Part shown: positions 61,975-64,000 of the stretch, in pieces
How positions within the stretch are numbered: position 1 is the stretch's first letter
How the letters are laid out: the number at the start of each line of letters is the position of its first letter
Assembly: GCF_000272045.2 (NCBI RefSeq)
Contig: NZ_AJYZ02000041.1
Coordinates: 578,247 to 642,246, forward strand
DNA: 64,000 nucleotides
Direction: 5' to 3'
Source of the DNA: Vibrio crassostreae 9ZC13
GTDB taxonomy: Bacteria > Pseudomonadota > Gammaproteobacteria > Enterobacterales > Vibrionaceae
Notes under the pieces: model-generated
The model's database searches: none
Told to the model about the DNA's origin: nothing
Seen by the model: only the letters and a program-made list of their open reading frames with translations
Position numbers and translations under genes: made by a program

Positions 61975-63405
61975 ATGTTTAAGAACCTTTTTGCTAGCCT
62001 GCAGAAAGTTGGTAAGTCTCTGATGCTTCCAGTATCAGTTTTACCAGTTGCGGGTATTTTGCTAGGTGTCGGTGCAGCAGATCTTCCTTTCATTCCAGAA
62101 ATCGTTTCAAACTTAATGGAACAAGCTGGTGGTTCAGTATTCGGTCAAATGGCACTACTGTTCGCAGTAGGTGTTGCACTTGGCTTTACTAACAACGATG
62201 GTGTAGCGGGTCTAGCTGCTATCGTTGGTTATGGCATCATGACTGCTACACTTGGCGTAATGGCTGGTGTAATGGGCGTTGATAAAATCGATACTGGTGT
62301 ACTAGGTGGTATCCTAGTCGGTGGTGTTGCTGCTTGGGCATTCAACCGTTTCTTCCGTATTCAACTACCAGAGTACCTTGGCTTCTTCGCTGGTAAGCGT
62401 GCTGTGCCAATCATCACAGGTTTCTCTGCGATTGGTCTAGCAATCCTACTATCTGTAGTATGGCCACCAGTTGGCGGCGCTATCTCTGCGTTCTCTGATT
62501 GGGCTGCTCACCAAAACCCACAAGTGGCGTTTGGTATCTACGGTATCGTTGAGCGTTCTCTAATTCCATTTGGTCTTCACCACGTTTGGAACGTACCTTT
62601 CTTCTTTGAAGCTGGTACTTGTGTAAACGCTGCTGGCGAAACTCAAAACGGTGTTCTTACTTGTTACTTAGTTGCTGATGACGCATCTCGTGCAGCGGGC
62701 AATGGCTTCGGTCAGCTAGCTGGTGGTTACATGTTCAAGATGTTCGGTCTACCTGCTGCTGCAATCGCGATTGCACACTCAGCTAAGCCTGAAAACCGCG
62801 CTAAAGTAATGGGCATCATGGCTTCTGCTGCGTTGACTTCATTCCTAACGGGTATCACTGAACCAATCGAATTCTCTTTCCTATTCGTTGCTCCAGTACT
62901 GTACGCAATCCACGCTCTACTAGCTGGTTCTGCATACGTTCTTGCGAACACTCTAGGTTTTGTACACGGTACATCTTTCTCACACGGTCTAATCGACTTC
63001 CTAGTTCTATCTGGCAACGCGTCTAAGATGGGCCTAATGGTTGTATGTGGTATTGCTTACGCTGCAATTTACTACATCGTATTCCGCACTGTGATTAAAG
63101 CTCTAGACCTTAAAACTCCAGGCCGTGAAGACGAGACTGAAGAAGAGTCAGTTGCGACTGGTTCTGAACTTGCTGGTGAGCTAGTTGCTGCATTCGGTGG
63201 CAAAGCGAACATCACTGGTCTTGACGCTTGTATTACTCGTCTACGTGTTGCAGTAGCTGATACAGCTCTTGTTGACCAAGACAAGCTGAAGAAACTAGGC
63301 GCTGCAGGTGTTGTAGTAGTAGCGGGTGGCGTACAAGCTATCTTCGGTACTAAGTCTGACAACCTTAAGACAGACATGGATGAGTGGATCCGTAACAACG
63401 GTTAA
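61975..63405 (+). CDS. ptsG: PtsG, glucose-specific PTS enzyme IIBC
   Basis: Imports and phosphorylates glucose. The 476-residue protein has an EIIC membrane domain (about 1-380; MFKNLFASLQKVGKSLMLPV, the GITEPIEFSFLF substrate loop), a short linker and a C-terminal EIIB domain with phospho-Cys419 in LDACITRL. It needs EIIA-Glc (Crr) encoded elsewhere. I chose ATG 61975, preceded by AGGAG; the upstream frame start at 61900 is not conserved. Confidence 0.97.
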   Translation: MFKNLFASLQKVGKSLMLPVSVLPVAGILLGVGAADLPFIPEIVSNLMEQAGGSVFGQMALLFAVGVALGFTNNDGVAGLAAIVGYGIMTATLGVMAGVMGVDKIDTGVLGGILVGGVAAWAFNRFFRIQLPEYLGFFAGKRAVPIITGFSAIGLAILLSVVWPPVGGAISAFSDWAAHQNPQVAFGIYGIVERSLIPFGLHHVWNVPFFFEAGTCVNAAGETQNGVLTCYLVADDASRAAGNGFGQLAGGYMFKMFGLPAAAIAIAHSAKPENRAKVMGIMASAALTSFLTGITEPIEFSFLFVAPVLYAIHALLAGSAYVLANTLGFVHGTSFSHGLIDFLVLSGNASKMGLMVVCGIAYAAIYYIVFRTVIKALDLKTPGREDETEEESVATGSELAGELVAAFGGKANITGLDACITRLRVAVADTALVDQDKLKKLGAAGVVVVAGGVQAIFGTKSDNLKTDMDEWIRNNG

Positions 63406-63425
63406 TTCTCTGATTCAATAAATTG

Positions 63426-63457
63426 AAAGGAGGCCGAAAGGCCTCCTTTTTTGTTTT
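63426..63457 (+). terminator. Rho-independent terminator of ptsG
   Basis: AAAGGAGGCC-GAAA-GGCCTCCTTT with a T-rich tail, 20 bp after ptsG. Confidence 0.94.
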
Positions 63458-63634
63458 CTGCTCTATGAAAGATCTATTGTGCTTAATCTCCATTAACTCA
63501 GGTACTTATCATTCAACTCGATCATTTGATGGTCGTTCCCAAATTTTTCGTGTCTTTTATCTTTTACCCAGCGATGACACCTTTTGCTGAGATTCCAGTA
63601 GACTTCCGTTTTTTAAGTACAGTCTGAGAATATT

Positions 63635-64000
63635 ATGAAACATCGTTACTTGATCGGCCTTATGTGCTGCAGCGGAGCTTCGTTTGCTCAAGCTTCTGAA
63701 GCTCCAGCTTTGGAAGTGGGACTCGCCATTGACCAAGACCTGAGTGTCGTTGTGGAATTTGATCAGAAATACCGTGCTACGATTGGCAATGACGGCGCTG
63801 CCTTTGATTACATTTTGAAGCGTGGTCAGTTCGAGACTGAAGCTCCGTTGAGCTGGTACGTCGGTGCTGGTGCTTGGGCTGAATGGAATGACGACTTTGG
63901 CTTACGCTTGCCGTTAGGCGTGAAAGTGAATTTCTACGAAGGTTGGAATGCTTACGCTCAAGTTCACCCTGAACTCGATATGTATAAAGGTGTTGAGTTG
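63635..64000 (+). CDS. Exported protein of unknown function (3'-truncated)
   Basis: 122 codons before the window ends. It has a short signal peptide (MKHRYLIGLMCCSGASFA, cleavage near residue 18-21) and then alternating hydrophobic/polar strands (LSWYVGAGAWAEWNDDFGLR) that suggest an outer-membrane beta-barrel. The window ends in frame with no stop. I do not recognise the family. It is preceded by a 180-bp gap after the ptsG terminator, so it has its own promoter. Confidence 0.75.
   Translation, partial: MKHRYLIGLMCCSGASFAQASEAPALEVGLAIDQDLSVVVEFDQKYRATIGNDGAAFDYILKRGQFETEAPLSWYVGAGAWAEWNDDFGLRLPLGVKVNFYEGWNAYAQVHPELDMYKGVEL

Noticed and set aside
1..64000. A novel defence or mobile multi-gene system
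   Set aside because: All long ORFs are accounted for by conserved core genes or by shadows of them; no integrase, transposase, toxin-antitoxin or defence gene was seen.

Overview
This window is core chromosome of a marine gammaproteobacterium of the genus Vibrio. The evidence is the qrr1-luxO-luxU quorum-sensing cluster, the close match of LuxO, RNase E, MoaA and the Opp proteins to remembered Vibrio homologues, an opp operon whose 3' UTR looks like the Vibrio sRNA OppZ, and gene order shared with Vibrio chromosome 1. I cannot name the species. Base composition is moderate (roughly mid-40s % GC by eye) and no genomic island, prophage or CRISPR array is visible.

Layout: 1-4571 (minus) is the rnf/rsx operon (rnfA, B, C and a truncated rnfD), whose RnfC carries a long lysine/alanine-rich tail with 38-residue tandem repeats. 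4900-5132 holds a tRNA-Asn plus a degenerate tRNA 3' remnant, each followed by a terminator hairpin. uvrB follows, with candidate DnaA boxes and a LexA box upstream. 7732-9732 is qrr1 (minus) divergent from luxO-luxU, with a sigma-54 promoter and a LuxO operator between them. ybhK and the moaABCDE operon come next, moaA behind a molybdenum-cofactor RNA motif. 14479-20128 is oppABCDF with its probable 3'UTR-derived sRNA. Then yqjG, pta and ackA (minus, separated by two terminator hairpins) and yfbV.

25884-28567 pairs an orphan periplasmic binding protein with a membrane diguanylate cyclase. dusC, a SEC-C protein, dsbB, nhaB and fadR follow; a 266-bp element with perfect 19-bp terminal inverted repeats lies between nhaB and its likely terminator. 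Next come yehS, metG, mrp, udk (with a PurR/CytR-like operator upstream), asmA, cobO, a low-molecular-weight phosphatase, a SulP transporter, rne with a long structured leader, rluC and yceF. 50934-61529 is the classic yceD-rpmF-plsX-fabH-fabD-fabG-acpP-fabF-pabC-mltG-tmk-holB-tatD cluster, linking ribosome maturation, fatty-acid synthesis, folate synthesis, peptidoglycan processing and DNA replication. ptsG and the start of an exported protein close the window.

The most interesting content is regulatory: a 13-of-14-bp complementarity between the oppF 3' UTR and the oppB leader, two apparently leaderless genes (rluC and yceD), the ackA/pta double terminator, the orphan sensor/diguanylate-cyclase pair and small palindromic elements in 3' regions. 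I saw no convincing wholly new multi-gene system.
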